DNA from: Candidatus Streptomyces philanthi
Lineage (GTDB): Bacteria > Actinomycetota > Actinomycetes > Streptomycetales > Streptomycetaceae
Assembly (NCBI GenBank): GCA_018114805.1
Contig: CP073042.1
Span: 1-64,000, forward strand
Direction of reading: 5' to 3'
DNA: 64,000 nt
Both the position numbers and the translations under genes were made by a program. The notes beneath the pieces are model-generated. The model was not told the origin of the DNA and ran no database searches. It saw only the letters and a list, made by a program, of their open reading frames with translations. Within the stretch, counting starts at the first letter, position 1, and every line of letters starts with the position of its first letter. This document shows, one piece after another, positions 31,245 through 40,048 of the stretch.

Positions 31245-31284
31245 CCTTCGGTGATAAAGCTCAACCTTCGCTGCGAGAGATCAG
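31209..31284 (-). repeat. Right transposon end with three internal repeats
   Basis: CAACCTTCGGTGA at 31213-31225 and 31243-31255, and CAACCTTCGCTG at 31263-31274, followed by the terminus CGAGAGATCA (31284). These are inverted relative to the left-end copies and are probable transposase-binding sites. Confidence 0.7.
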
Positions 31285-31289
31285 CTACA
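31285..31289. repeat. Target site duplication GCTAC (right copy)
   Basis: Identical to 19247-19251, immediately outside the right terminus. Confidence 0.75.
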
Positions 31290-31425
31290 GCCGCTGACTT
31301 CATCCAGGTCCGTTGACCGGACGGCACCACCCAGAACGCCGCTCGTACGCTCAATGTGCGCTATCTATACGCAGCTAGTACGCCTTAGGGGCGGTTCGGA
31401 GTAGAGTCAGAGGCGGAGGTGTCCC

Positions 31426-33654
31426 ATGTCCGAGCTGTTCGACGCGGTCGACGCGCTGGTCGCGTCCCGTTCACCCCTTCCGCCGCCGGCCGAGCGCAGG
31501 CGGCGGCGGAAGGCCCACGCGCTCACCCTGGATGAGGTGGCCGCCGCCCTGGGCGTGCGACGGGCGACCGTCGGCGGCTGGGAGTCGGGCAAGGCCGAGC
31601 CGCGGCCGCCGGAGCGGGAGGCGTACGAGCGCCTGCTGGAGCAGCTCGCCAATCTCTACCCCGCCCCCCAGAGCACCGGCACCCCGCAGGAGGACATGGG
31701 CACCGCAGCGCCCGCAGCGCAGGTGGGACTCACGGCTGGGGGAGCGGAAGCCACTGCCATGCCGGAAGCCGAGGAGCCCCAGGCCGTTCCCCCAGAGCCC
31801 GTTCGGCACGCGGCAGCGACACAGCGGCCCATGCCGCGCGCCGAGCGGGCGCCGCAGAGTTCACGGCGCCCGGCTGCGAAGAAGCCCGCCCCGGCGAACG
31901 CCCCCGCGCCCGGCGGTGCCTACGCGCACGGTCCGCTGCTCGTCCTCGACGCCGACACCGAGCGGCAGGTGACCGGCTACGGCGTCGGTGGTCTGATCCT
32001 GGACGTGCCTGCCAAGTCGCTGCCCGCGCTGGTGGAGTGGACGCTCACCGAGGCGCGGCTGGGGTCGGAGAAGCTGCACGGCTCGGGCAAGGACGGCGAC
32101 CCGCTGCTGGTCCTCACCGCGGCGGCGTGCGAGCGCTACGGCCTTCCTGTGACGTTGTCCGAGGCTGAGCGGCTTGCCGGGCGGCTGTCGGAAGGACACA
32201 AGGTCCTCAAGCAGATCCGGCGCGCCGACTGGCAACTCACCAAGCGCGGCTTCGGGCCGTGGGCGCGGATCTACCGTCCCGCCCAGGGCGGCCGCCGGCA
32301 GTGCGTGCAACTGTGCATCCCGTCCTGGCGCACCCTGGACGACCGTGCCTGGGGCCACGCCGCCCGGCTGGAGCCGGCGGAGCTCGCCCGAGTGCTGGGC
32401 CTGTACGCGCAGCGGGTGATGACACCGGTTGGGTCCACGGCCGTGACGGGGCTCGAGTTGATGACCGCACTCAACCCGCCGACCCGGGCGAGCGAGCCGG
32501 ACGAGGGCGGCCATCGGCATTCCGAGCACCGGCCCGGCTCGCTGGGCACGCAGCCGGTGGACCCGGCGCCGTGCGAGGCACCCGACGGCCACCCCGTCTT
32601 GGCCCACCTGCCCCGCTTCCACGTGCGCGGCCCCGGCGAGCGGCTGTTCGAGGAGGCCTACGACTGGGCACGGGATCTTACCGATGCCGAGTGCATGCAG
32701 CGGCACCTGGTCGGCATCGACGTAAACCTGGCCTTCGGTGCGGCCGCCAACGGCGCCGTCGTCGGCCTGGCGTCGCCGCCCGTGCACGTCACCCGCCCGG
32801 TCTTCGATCCGGCGCTTCCCGGCTCCTGGCTGGTCGACCTCTCCCACGTCGACCTGAACCGGGTGAAGGTCGCCAAGCAGTGGCGCGACCTCGACGCCGG
32901 CCTGCTGCCCAACCCGTTCACGCCGACCGGCCAGCCTCCCGAGGGCCCGGCCTGGTACGCCACCCCGACGATCGCGTACGCCGTCGAGCTCGGCTACGAC
33001 GTCGCGCCCGTGGAGGCCTGGGTGCGCGGGGACAGCGGCCGGTTCCTGGACGGCTGGTACAAGCGGCTACGCGATGCCTACGTCGCCACCATGGCGGACC
33101 TCGGCGTCGCGGAGAAGCTGCCCCCAGCCGAATTTCTGACGGCGATGGACGGCTACAAGAGCCGCGATCCGCAGCTGGGGATCATGGTGGACGCGGTCAA
33201 GATGACCGTCAAGGGCGGCATCGGCAAGCTGCAGGAGAAGGCGCGCGGCGGCGGCTGGAAGCCAGGGCAGGCCTGGCCCGCCCTGGCCCGCCCGACGTGG
33301 CGGCCGGACATCCGCGCGACCGTCATCTCCCGGGCCCGCGTCAACATGCACCGCAAGATGCTCGCCCTGGCGGCGGCCACCGGCCGCTACCCGGTCGCGG
33401 TGCTGTCCGACTGCGCCGTGTACGCGGCCGACGGCCCCAGCCCGCTGGACGTCCTGCCCTACGGCGCCGACGGGAAGACCGTGCCGGGCTCGTTCCGGCT
33501 CGGCGTCTCCCCCGGGATGGTCAAGCACGAGGGCACCCAGAGCGTGCTGTGGGGGGCGGAGGTGCTCGAGCAGCTCGACGCCGACGGGCATGTCGCCAAC
33601 CTCGCCCGCTACATCAAGACCGGCGAGCACGCCGCCAGGGACACTGGAGAATAG
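31426..33654 (+). CDS. tap: Telomere-associated protein Tap (742 aa)
   Basis: Intact. ATG 31426 follows GGAGG. Residues ~33-56 (LTLDEVAAALGVRRATVGGW) are a helix-turn-helix that in known Tap proteins helps bind the telomeric 3' overhang; ~75-175 is a Pro/Ala-rich linker; the remainder (AECMQRHLVGIDVNLAFGAA, MVDAVKMTVKGGIGKLQEKA) is the conserved Tap body. Tap recruits the terminal protein Tpg to replicate chromosome ends. It lies 15 bp upstream of tpg in one operon. A likely -35 TTGACC is near 31313. The 12-kb transposon ends 141 bp upstream of the start, so the promoter region was cut close. Confidence 0.93.
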   Translation: MSELFDAVDALVASRSPLPPPAERRRRRKAHALTLDEVAAALGVRRATVGGWESGKAEPRPPEREAYERLLEQLANLYPAPQSTGTPQEDMGTAAPAAQVGLTAGGAEATAMPEAEEPQAVPPEPVRHAAATQRPMPRAERAPQSSRRPAAKKPAPANAPAPGGAYAHGPLLVLDADTERQVTGYGVGGLILDVPAKSLPALVEWTLTEARLGSEKLHGSGKDGDPLLVLTAAACERYGLPVTLSEAERLAGRLSEGHKVLKQIRRADWQLTKRGFGPWARIYRPAQGGRRQCVQLCIPSWRTLDDRAWGHAARLEPAELARVLGLYAQRVMTPVGSTAVTGLELMTALNPPTRASEPDEGGHRHSEHRPGSLGTQPVDPAPCEAPDGHPVLAHLPRFHVRGPGERLFEEAYDWARDLTDAECMQRHLVGIDVNLAFGAAANGAVVGLASPPVHVTRPVFDPALPGSWLVDLSHVDLNRVKVAKQWRDLDAGLLPNPFTPTGQPPEGPAWYATPTIAYAVELGYDVAPVEAWVRGDSGRFLDGWYKRLRDAYVATMADLGVAEKLPPAEFLTAMDGYKSRDPQLGIMVDAVKMTVKGGIGKLQEKARGGGWKPGQAWPALARPTWRPDIRATVISRARVNMHRKMLALAAATGRYPVAVLSDCAVYAADGPSPLDVLPYGADGKTVPGSFRLGVSPGMVKHEGTQSVLWGAEVLEQLDADGHVANLARYIKTGEHAARDTGE

Positions 33655-33669
33655 GGAGCGTCACAGACG

Positions 33670-34227
33670 ATGGTCACGGTCGGGGAAGAACTCGACAAGG
33701 CGCTTCAGGGGGCGTTCACGCGTCCCGTTCCCAAGTCCGCCGGGGCGCAAATGCGGTACCTGGTCAAGCAGCACCAGCACAGCACCCGGCGCGTGGCTGA
33801 GCTGCTCGGCATCAACCAGCGCACCGTCGAACGCTATGTGAAGAATCAGATCAAAAGGCCCCGGCTGGAGCTCGCCGATCGGCTGGAGCGTGAGGTCCGC
33901 GCACGCTGGCAGCCGCAGATCAGAGCGAAGGCGAAACAAGCCGCGGCCACCACGAGCGGCATCATGATCGATGTCCAGGCGAGGTTCGGCTACACCGCCG
34001 CCGTCGGCAGCACCGACCAGGCCCGCGTACGTCACCTCACCCTCGCCCTGCCACCCCGGCACGCCGCCCGCCTCCTTCAAGCCCAGGAAGCCGGCCTCAG
34101 CGAGGACCAACTCCGCCAGATCGCCGCCGAAGCCCTGGGCGAGGCCTACTTCCGCGACAACGGCCGCCGCGCCCACGGCATCGAAGTGGAACTCACCGAC
34201 CTCCTCAACCTCGAGTTCGAGCTATAG
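33670..34227 (+). CDS. tpg: Telomere terminal protein Tpg (185 aa)
   Basis: Intact, normal length (about 185). Residues ~37-60 (HSTRRVAELLGINQRTVERY) form a helix-turn-helix; the basic middle (REVRARWQPQIRAKAKQAA) and GYTAAVGSTDQARVRHLTL follow. Thr115 in that stretch lies at about the position of the threonine (Thr114) reported to be deoxynucleotidylated in the S. coelicolor protein. Tpg caps the 5' ends and primes end patching. Ribosome site GGGAGCG after the tap stop. With tap intact too, this end-maintenance operon looks functional despite the decay around it. Confidence 0.95.
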   Translation: MVTVGEELDKALQGAFTRPVPKSAGAQMRYLVKQHQHSTRRVAELLGINQRTVERYVKNQIKRPRLELADRLEREVRARWQPQIRAKAKQAAATTSGIMIDVQARFGYTAAVGSTDQARVRHLTLALPPRHAARLLQAQEAGLSEDQLRQIAAEALGEAYFRDNGRRAHGIEVELTDLLNLEFEL

Positions 34228-34276
34228 GCGGCCAGCGCGCTGGAGCCGGACGCAGAAAAGGGCATCGAGGAAAGCT

Positions 34277-34750
34277 GTGACAGCGGGAGCGTTACGGACC
34301 GTGCCGCTGGCCGGGGAGCTGACCTCGTCGCTGGTCCACCAGGGCGCGGCGGCCTACGGTCTGCCTGCCGACGGCGTGCTGCGGCTGTAGACGTGCCACA
34401 ACTCCCCCACCCGCAACAGCAACGACAGCGGCGGCGTGCGCGCCGACGCGGAGGTCCTCCTCAACCAAGCCGGGCGGAATGTGCTCGCCCAACTGAGCGG
34501 AGACGAACCGAAGTGCTCGCGCACAGGCTGCCCGCGTTCACCGCAGACGACCCCAAGATCAGCACCCGCCAGGAGACTGCCGGCAGGCGGCCCGGTGCTT
34601 CGACGACTCAGCCGCCGACCTCACTGGGACAGGCACCGTCCGCCCAGGCTGCACCGACGAGGAGATGGCCCTGCGCCTGGGCACCGACCGGGCCAAGTCG
34701 CTGACGCGGAACCGGCCACCCTGGCCACGGATACAGAGGAAGGTCGAGAT
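34277..34750 (+). pseudogene. Degenerate TniQ-like protein
   Basis: GTG 34277 with GAGGAAAG begins VTAGALRTVPLAGELTSSLV and HQGAAAYGLPADGVLRL; after a stop at 34388-34390 and a frame change the text continues TCHNSPTRNSNDSGGVRADA then EVLLNQAGRNVLAQLSGDEP, dissolving after about 34620. The pattern (PLAGELTSS...RxAxxYGL...W) is that of a TniQ-like family in Streptomyces. It sits 50 bp after tpg and is dead. Identification is moderate. Confidence 0.4.
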
Positions 34751-35014
34751 GAGGACCACCGTGACTTCGACTAGGACTGGCGCTCCACCATCCTAATCGA
34801 GCATCACGACGCCCTCATGCTCGTCAACGCGTCCCTGGACGGGATCAAGGGACAACGGCAGCGAGGCCAACCAAGCCCCTGAACCTGCCCACCTGGCCGC
34901 CACAGACTGGTCCGAGCCCTTCCACGGCTGGGACCGCAGCACCCACCCCCCCGCTGCCCCACTGGGTCAAGCGCACGACGCCGAGCCGCCTCCGGGCACC
35001 CTGTTCCGGACCGC

Positions 35015-35278
35015 GTGCCCGGGTCCACAGCCCTGATGTTCGCCACCCGAGCCACCCTGAGCAAAGCCGATCCGGCGATACTCGACCCGATCAACGCCCT
35101 CCTGTGTGACCGTCCCGACGCGGAACCCGTTCCGCTCACGGAACACTTCTACGAGCCGTACGGGGACGAGAAACATCTGTCCCGGCCCGACACGCACCAC
35201 CTGATCACCGCCGACCTGCTGAACATCCCTGCACACCGCCGGCCATACTCGCTCTCGGGCCCACCCCCTGAACGCTGA
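35015..35278 (+). CDS. Hypothetical protein (87 aa), doubtful
   Basis: Open frame with plausible protein sequence (MFATRATLSKADPAILDPIN, LTEHFYEPYGDEKHLSRPDT). No convincing ribosome site; possible start GTG 35015 or ATG 35036. Flanking sequence 34750-35600 is otherwise without recognisable genes, and a coding-like continuation (NVAFTNLHHIIAPKLASPN) follows the stop. I cannot name a family; it may be a remnant. Confidence 0.3.
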   Translation: MPGSTALMFATRATLSKADPAILDPINALLCDRPDAEPVPLTEHFYEPYGDEKHLSRPDTHHLITADLLNIPAHRRPYSLSGPPPER

Positions 35279-35600
35279 TAGTCAAGAACAATGTCGCCTT
35301 CACCAACCTGCACCACATCATCGCCCCCAAACTCGCCAGCCCCAACAGCCGGCCGCCGAGCCGCACACTGCCACGAACTGGCCCCCGGGCGCCCCAGCAG
35401 GGGGTCACATCGGATCGGGCCGTCACACGCACCACGCACCACGGCCCTCGCACGGGCTCCTCCGTCACGGTATGGACCGTAGCGGCGGGTGTTGTGTCTT
35501 TTATCCCTGAGGGCTGAAGCAAAGGCGGAGGTTCGGGGCCAGGGTCCTCACCGCCCGCCCCCAACCGCCGCTGGCGCGCCCCTCCCGTGCGTACGGCCGC

Positions 35601-35754
35601 GTGGTCACCGTCCACTACGCGCCCGACCACCCCGAGGTCTTCACTCTGGACCTCGACGCCTCGCGACGCTCTCGGGGTCCGGTCCGTCGCGTTCGCCATC
35701 GTGTTGGCGTCGCTGTGTGCGGCGACGACCGTGGCGGGTGCGGTCATGGTGTGA
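35601..35754 (+). pseudogene. C-terminal fragment of a DUF3592-like membrane protein
   Basis: VVTVHYAPDHPEVFTLDLDA matches the beta-strand end of DUF3592-type proteins; after a one-base frame change near 35670, VRSVAFAIVLASLCAATTVA gives the final membrane helix and a stop at 35754. The N-terminal membrane helix and most of the soluble domain are not visible upstream. Confidence 0.45.
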
Positions 35755-35946
35755 ACCCCGGCCCCGGCCCCGGCTGCCACCGCTAACCGTGGGCGGAGCG
35801 CTCCTCCGGAGCGGGGGCGGCCCCCGCGCCCTCGCCTCTCCTGGTGAGGCTCGGGCGAGGGGCCGTCGTGCCCCGGCAGCCGGCGCGGTGACCGAGCGCT
35901 CGGGGCCGTCGGGTCTTCCGGGCGCCGCGAAAAGAACTGGCGCGGG

Positions 35947-36540
35947 TCAGCTCACCACGTACAGCTTCGTCGGCCAGCCGATGCGGTCGAGGCGCTTGAA
36001 CAGGTCCCTGATGTCGGTCGAGTTGAGCTTGACGCAGCCGTTGGAGTAGTAGTCGTTGGGATCGCTGTTGGTCCACCGCTCGGACTCGATGGTGCCCTGC
36101 TTGCCGTTGGGCTTCATCTCGCTGTGAATGAACAGCTCGGTGCGCTTGGTGCCGTTGTGGCACTTGCGGTCGGAGAGCTTGATGACGAGTCCGTTGATGA
36201 TGCCGTCGAAGTTCTTGCGGTGCCACTCGACGGCATAGGGCTTCTTCTCCGCGTTGGGCAGCCAGCCCTTGCCGACGGCGCAGGTGTCCTTGGTCTGACC
36301 CGAGCCCGCCTTGTACCTCTTGAGCACCTTGTCACGGCCGGCGGTGCGCTTGACCAGCTCCAGACGGGAGTTCGTGACCGAGCCCTTGTCGAAGCGCAGG
36401 TAGTGGGCGTCGGTCACCTTGGCGGAGGCCTGGGTCTCGGTGTGCGCCCGAGCCGGGACAGCCGTGGTGGCCGTCAGGCCGACGACGACGGCGGCGAGCG
36501 CGAGGGAGGTGAGGTGTGCCGGTCTTGCGGTCTTTCGCAT
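35947..36540 (-). CDS. Secreted L,D-transpeptidase (YkuD family, 197 aa)
   Basis: Intact. ATG 36540. Signal peptide residues ~1-32 (LTSLALAAVVVGLTATTAVP then ARA). The catalytic region has ELFIHSEMKPNGKQG and YYSNGCVKLNSTDI, the YkuD His and Ser-x-Gly-Cys-x-x-Leu motif with catalytic Cys in SNGCVKLN. Such enzymes form 3-3 crosslinks in peptidoglycan or attach proteins to it, outside the membrane. It is transcribed alone, divergent from a small HTH gene. The replacement of the usual His/Arg around the catalytic Cys by Asn-Gly and Lys is seen in some family members. Confidence 0.8.
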   Translation of the reverse strand: MRKTARPAHLTSLALAAVVVGLTATTAVPARAHTETQASAKVTDAHYLRFDKGSVTNSRLELVKRTAGRDKVLKRYKAGSGQTKDTCAVGKGWLPNAEKKPYAVEWHRKNFDGIINGLVIKLSDRKCHNGTKRTELFIHSEMKPNGKQGTIESERWTNSDPNDYYSNGCVKLNSTDIRDLFKRLDRIGWPTKLYVVS

Positions 36541-36754
36541 GAGAACACTCCGTGGTCGCGAGTGGCGGTTCGCCCCTTTCTAACCCTTCGAGACTGTGGG
36601 CCACGGAGAGGCCGAGGCAATGGCGACCCGCTGTCCCGGACAGGTGCGGGCTGTCCGGGCTGGTCACAGAGGTGTCCGGACGCTGTCCGGGACCGGTGGC
36701 GCCGGGGGGGCATCGGTGTCACCCGCGTGTCGCGGGATGGCTCACGAGGTCAGC

Positions 36755-36955
36755 ATGGCGCATGCGGAGGACGTTCAACCGCACCGGGCCGGAACCTCAG
36801 GCGAGTTCGCGACCGCCATGCGACAGCTCAAGGAACGCTCCGGCCTGACGTGCCGACAGATCGAGAAGCGTGCCGCCGAGCACGGCGAGGTGCTGGCCCG
36901 CAGCACGCTGGCGGACGTCCCCACACTCCTGTGCCGGCTTGGTGGCCCAACGTGA
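36755..36955 (+). CDS. XRE-type helix-turn-helix protein, truncated (66 aa)
   Basis: ATG 36755 begins MAHAEDVQPHRAGTSGEFAT; MRQLKERSGLTCRQIEKRAA followed by LARSTLADV is the N-terminal helix-turn-helix of a Streptomyces family in which this segment is followed by LPRPELLAAFVRACG. Here the text departs after STLADV and stops at 36955, before that continuation. A one-base change or a real truncation could explain it. The next gene's start is 73 bp further on. Confidence 0.5.
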   Translation: MAHAEDVQPHRAGTSGEFATAMRQLKERSGLTCRQIEKRAAEHGEVLARSTLADVPTLLCRLGGPT

Positions 36956-37027
36956 CCGAACACCGTGGGTGGCCACCTGAGTACACCTACTCAGGACAGG
37001 CCCGGGCGGCCCCGGAAGGCTGGGCCC

Positions 37028-37756
37028 ATGACGACGCCACCTCCCGCCGGACCGCCGCCGTATCGGCCCGAGCCCGCCGAGCTCGGGAACACCCGTCCGT
37101 CCGGACCGGAACACGCGCCTCCTGCGAGCGACCCCGGGTACGGCTCTCCGCTTCCCACCGGCCCCGGCACTCCCACCCCTCCCCCGGCCCGGCGGTCAGA
37201 GAGCCGCCGGGCGGTGGTCGCCGGTCTTCTCGCGCTGCTCCTCCTCGTCGGCGGGACCACCGCATGGTGGCTGACGCGCGACGAGGACCGCTCCGCGCTG
37301 GCCGATCAGCCTCGGGTCACGGACGAGAAGGCCGGGATCTCCTATGCGATACCCGAGGGCTGGGAGCACGAGAAGAGCGGCCTGATCGACGCCTTCACCT
37401 CGGCGGCCGGCACGAAGAGCGCGGACGGCGAGGGCGGCTCGGTCATGGCCGGCCGGGCCGGCGGCGTACCGCGATCCAGGCTGCGGTACGAGGCAGAGGG
37501 CGCGGCCTCGTCGAACGCCGAGTTCTTCTGCCCGGACGCGAGGTAGACGCCCCAGGAGTCCGCGGCGGCGACGGTCGGCGGTCGGCCCGCGCACACGGCG
37601 GTGCTGAGGGTCACCCACGCCGACTGCGGCACCCTCTACCTCCGGATGACCCTCATCTCGCTGGACGACCGCGGCTCGGCCTTCCTCCTCGGCCTCACCG
37701 AAGAGCGAGGGCGGGAGCAGGTTGACCGGGTGCTGGGGGACGCCTCACTACTGTGA
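37028..37756 (+). pseudogene. Single-pass membrane protein with in-frame TAG
   Basis: ATG 37028 after GGAAGG. Residues 1-56 are Pro/Gly-rich and cytoplasmic, then a membrane helix (RAVVAGLLALLLLVGGTTAW) and an external domain (DEKAGISYAIPEGWEHEKSG). An in-frame TAG (37544-37546) follows CPDAR; the same frame continues TPQESAAATVGGRPAHTAVL and DCGTLYLRMTLISLDDRGSA to a TGA at 37754-37756. Read through, it is a complete 242-residue protein typical of Streptomyces. Function unknown. Confidence 0.6.
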
Positions 37757-38443
37757 CCGCCTGGCCCTGTGACCGCCTGGCCGCCGTGCGCGCGGCCGGC
37801 TGCCACCGACCGTGGCCGGCAGCGGGTGCGCCCGCAGCGCGACAGACGGTGATCGGGTGTGTGCGACCCGAGCGGGCGGGCGGTCGCGGGGTCGGCTGGC
37901 ATGGCGGTGGCGACGAGCGGGTCCCGGCCCCCGCACCGTGGCCGGCCCCGGCTGCGGCGCTCGTACGGCCACCGGTGTCGCAGGCCTTGCGCGCGATGCC
38001 GCCGGCGTCGACCGTTCGGAGCAGCCGTGCCCCACCGCGCGTGGGGGCCGGCTGGCAGGGCGGCCGGGCCGCCGCGCCTCGCGCGGACGCCTCGCCCGCG
38101 CGCCGCCGCGCGAATGAGGGTCGCGCACGAAGGATGGGCGTTTCGGGGTACGCGATCAGGACCGTCCCTCGACCAAGAGGAGGACACCGGCACACCAGGA
38201 ATCCCTCGCGCACCGGGCGGGTGGTGGCGCGCGCCAGGTCGGGGGCGCCACGCACCGCGTCAGCGGTGGGTGTCACGCTCCGGCCGAGGGTGGCAGCGCG
38301 CGCACCCGGACGGCTCGCCGGGTGTGAGCAATCTCCTCATATCCGCCGCAAGAGGTTTGATCACCCGTGATCGGGCGCAGCAGCTTGACTCGTACGAGAC
38401 CGCTCCCCACGCGGTTCGCAACACACGAAGGGAAGGGCGAGTC
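37757..38443. other. 687-bp gap without a recognisable gene
   Basis: Very GC-rich. Long open frames on both strands here are composition artefacts: they lack ribosome sites and recognisable motifs and are dominated by Arg, Ala, Gly and Pro. The last ~100 bases should hold the promoter of the transporter gene starting at 38444. Confidence 0.4.
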
Positions 38444-39928
38444 GTGACCACTGGCACACCCCCCGATGACGCCGCGCTGGACCCTGAGGCCGTCAGACGC
38501 CACCGGCCGCTGTTCCGAGCCATCGCCCGCCGGAAGAACCCCAGGCTGCGACGGACCGACATCACGGTCACCGACGAGAAGACCGTGCGGCGCGCGGTGA
38601 AGGCGGCGGCGCTCGGCAACGCCATGGAGTGGTTCGACTTCGGCATCTACAGCTACCTCGCCGTCACCATCGGGCACGTGTTCTTCCCGTCCGGCAACGA
38701 CACGATGCAGCTCCTGTCGTCGTTCGCGACCTTCGCCGTGGCCTTCCTGGTACGGCCGCTCGGCGGGCTCTACTTCGGGCCGCTCGGCGACCGGGTGGGC
38801 CGCAAGAAGGTGCTCGCGCTCACCATGATCCTGATGGCGCTCGGCACCTTCTGCATCGGGCTCGTCCCCTCGTACGCCTCGATCAGCTTCTGGGCTCCGG
38901 TGCTGCTGATCTTCTTCCGGCTGCTCCAGGGCTTCTCGACGGGTGGCGAGTACGGGGGTGCCTCGACCTTCATCGCCGAGTACGCGCCCGACAAGAAGCG
39001 CGGCTACTTCGGCAGTTTCCTGGAACTCGGCACCCTGGCTGGTTACGCGAGCGCCGCGGCCCTGGTGGTCGCGCTGACCGAGTGGCTGGGTGACGGCACG
39101 ATGGAGGACTGGGGCTGGCGGGTGCCGTTCCTGGTCGCCGGGCCGCTGGGCCTCGTGGGCCTGTACCTGCGGCTCAAGCTGGAGGAGACGCCCGCCTTCC
39201 AGCGGCTTGAGGAGGAGACGGCAGACGAGCACATCACGAGCGAGGGCACCGAGCTCAAGGAGATCTTCATGGCCCAGTGGCAGCGCCTGCTGCTGTGCGT
39301 GGTGCTCGTGGCGGCGTACAACATCTGCCACTACATGCTGCTCTCGTACATGCCCACCTATCTCACGGACGAGCTGGACTACGACGACTCGCACGGTCTG
39401 CTCATCCTGGTCGGCACCATGGTCGTGCTGATGTGCCTGGTCAACCAGGTCGGCTGGCTCAACGACCGGGTCGGTCGCAAACCGCTGCTCGCGGCGGGCA
39501 TGGGCGGTTTCATCCTGCTCTCCGTCCCCGCCTTCTGGCTGCTCCAGGAGGGCAGCTTCGTGGCTGTCACCAGCGGCATGCTGATGCTGGGCCTGCCGCT
39601 CGTCTGCCTGCTGGGCACGATGTCCGCCGTCCTGCCCGCCCTGTTCGCGACAAACGTCCGCTACGGCTCGCTGTCCATCGGCTACAATCTCGCCGCGTCC
39701 CTGTTCGGCGGCACGACCCCGCTGGTGATCACCGGCCTGATCAGCCTGACCGGCAGCGACATGATGCCCGCCGTGTACGCGATCGTGGCGGCCTCGGTCG
39801 GCCTGGTCGCCGTGGCGTTCATCAAGGAGACGGCCCGCCAGCCCCTGGAGGGCTCCCAGCCCTCGGTCTCCACACACGAGGAGGCCGTGGAGATGGTGAC
39901 GTCCCAGACCCAGGACCCCAGGTTCTGA
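38444..39928 (+). CDS. MHS-family transporter (ProP-like, 494 aa)
   Basis: Intact. GTG 38444 preceded by GAAGGGAAGG; the open frame extends far upstream but only this start has a ribosome site. About 12 membrane segments. Family marks: GNAMEWFDFGIYSYLAVTIG at helix 1, LGDRVGRKKVLALTMILMAL in loop 2-3, RLLQGFSTGGEYGGASTFIA in helix 4-5, NDRVGRKPLLAAGMGG after helix 8. This is the metabolite:H+ symporter group including proline/glycine-betaine carrier ProP; the substrate cannot be read from sequence. It stands alone between a gap and a peptidase gene. Confidence 0.85.
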   Translation: MTTGTPPDDAALDPEAVRRHRPLFRAIARRKNPRLRRTDITVTDEKTVRRAVKAAALGNAMEWFDFGIYSYLAVTIGHVFFPSGNDTMQLLSSFATFAVAFLVRPLGGLYFGPLGDRVGRKKVLALTMILMALGTFCIGLVPSYASISFWAPVLLIFFRLLQGFSTGGEYGGASTFIAEYAPDKKRGYFGSFLELGTLAGYASAAALVVALTEWLGDGTMEDWGWRVPFLVAGPLGLVGLYLRLKLEETPAFQRLEEETADEHITSEGTELKEIFMAQWQRLLLCVVLVAAYNICHYMLLSYMPTYLTDELDYDDSHGLLILVGTMVVLMCLVNQVGWLNDRVGRKPLLAAGMGGFILLSVPAFWLLQEGSFVAVTSGMLMLGLPLVCLLGTMSAVLPALFATNVRYGSLSIGYNLAASLFGGTTPLVITGLISLTGSDMMPAVYAIVAASVGLVAVAFIKETARQPLEGSQPSVSTHEEAVEMVTSQTQDPRF

Positions 39929-40048
39929 CCGGCTCCGGCCCGGTGCCGGGGGCCAGCCGGACGCGTCGGACAAGGTGGGGGCGGCCTCGGGCGTTCGAGG
40001 AGTGTACGTGTCTTGCGAGCCGGTTGTTGCGTGCATGACGATACCCGC

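Larger units (their letters stand above)
19252..31284. mobile_element. 12-kb Tn7/Tn5053-style transposon carrying protease cargo
   Basis: Both ends are defined. Left TGACCTGTCGCAGTGAAGG (19252 on) and right complement TGATCTCTCGCAGCGAAGG (31284 inward) agree at 22 of 25 positions. They are flanked by identical GCTAC (19247-19251 and 31285-31289), a 5-bp target duplication as made by TnsB/TniA-type transposases. Additional CAACCTTCG-containing repeats lie just inside each end. Beside the right end are TnsA-like and TniQ-like remnants; TnsB and TnsC are absent. Cargo: two secreted proteases, a LAL regulator, an Lrp regulator and gene fragments. It is probably non-autonomous now. Confidence 0.8.

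Noticed and set aside
19252..31284. CRISPR-associated (guide RNA) Tn7 system
   Set aside because: TniQ alone is not evidence; no Cas gene or repeat array lies in or near the element.
36965..37725. Alternative long frame through the membrane protein region
   Set aside because: The 37028 frame has the ribosome site, membrane helix and a sensible continuation past the TAG; the alternative is Arg-rich.
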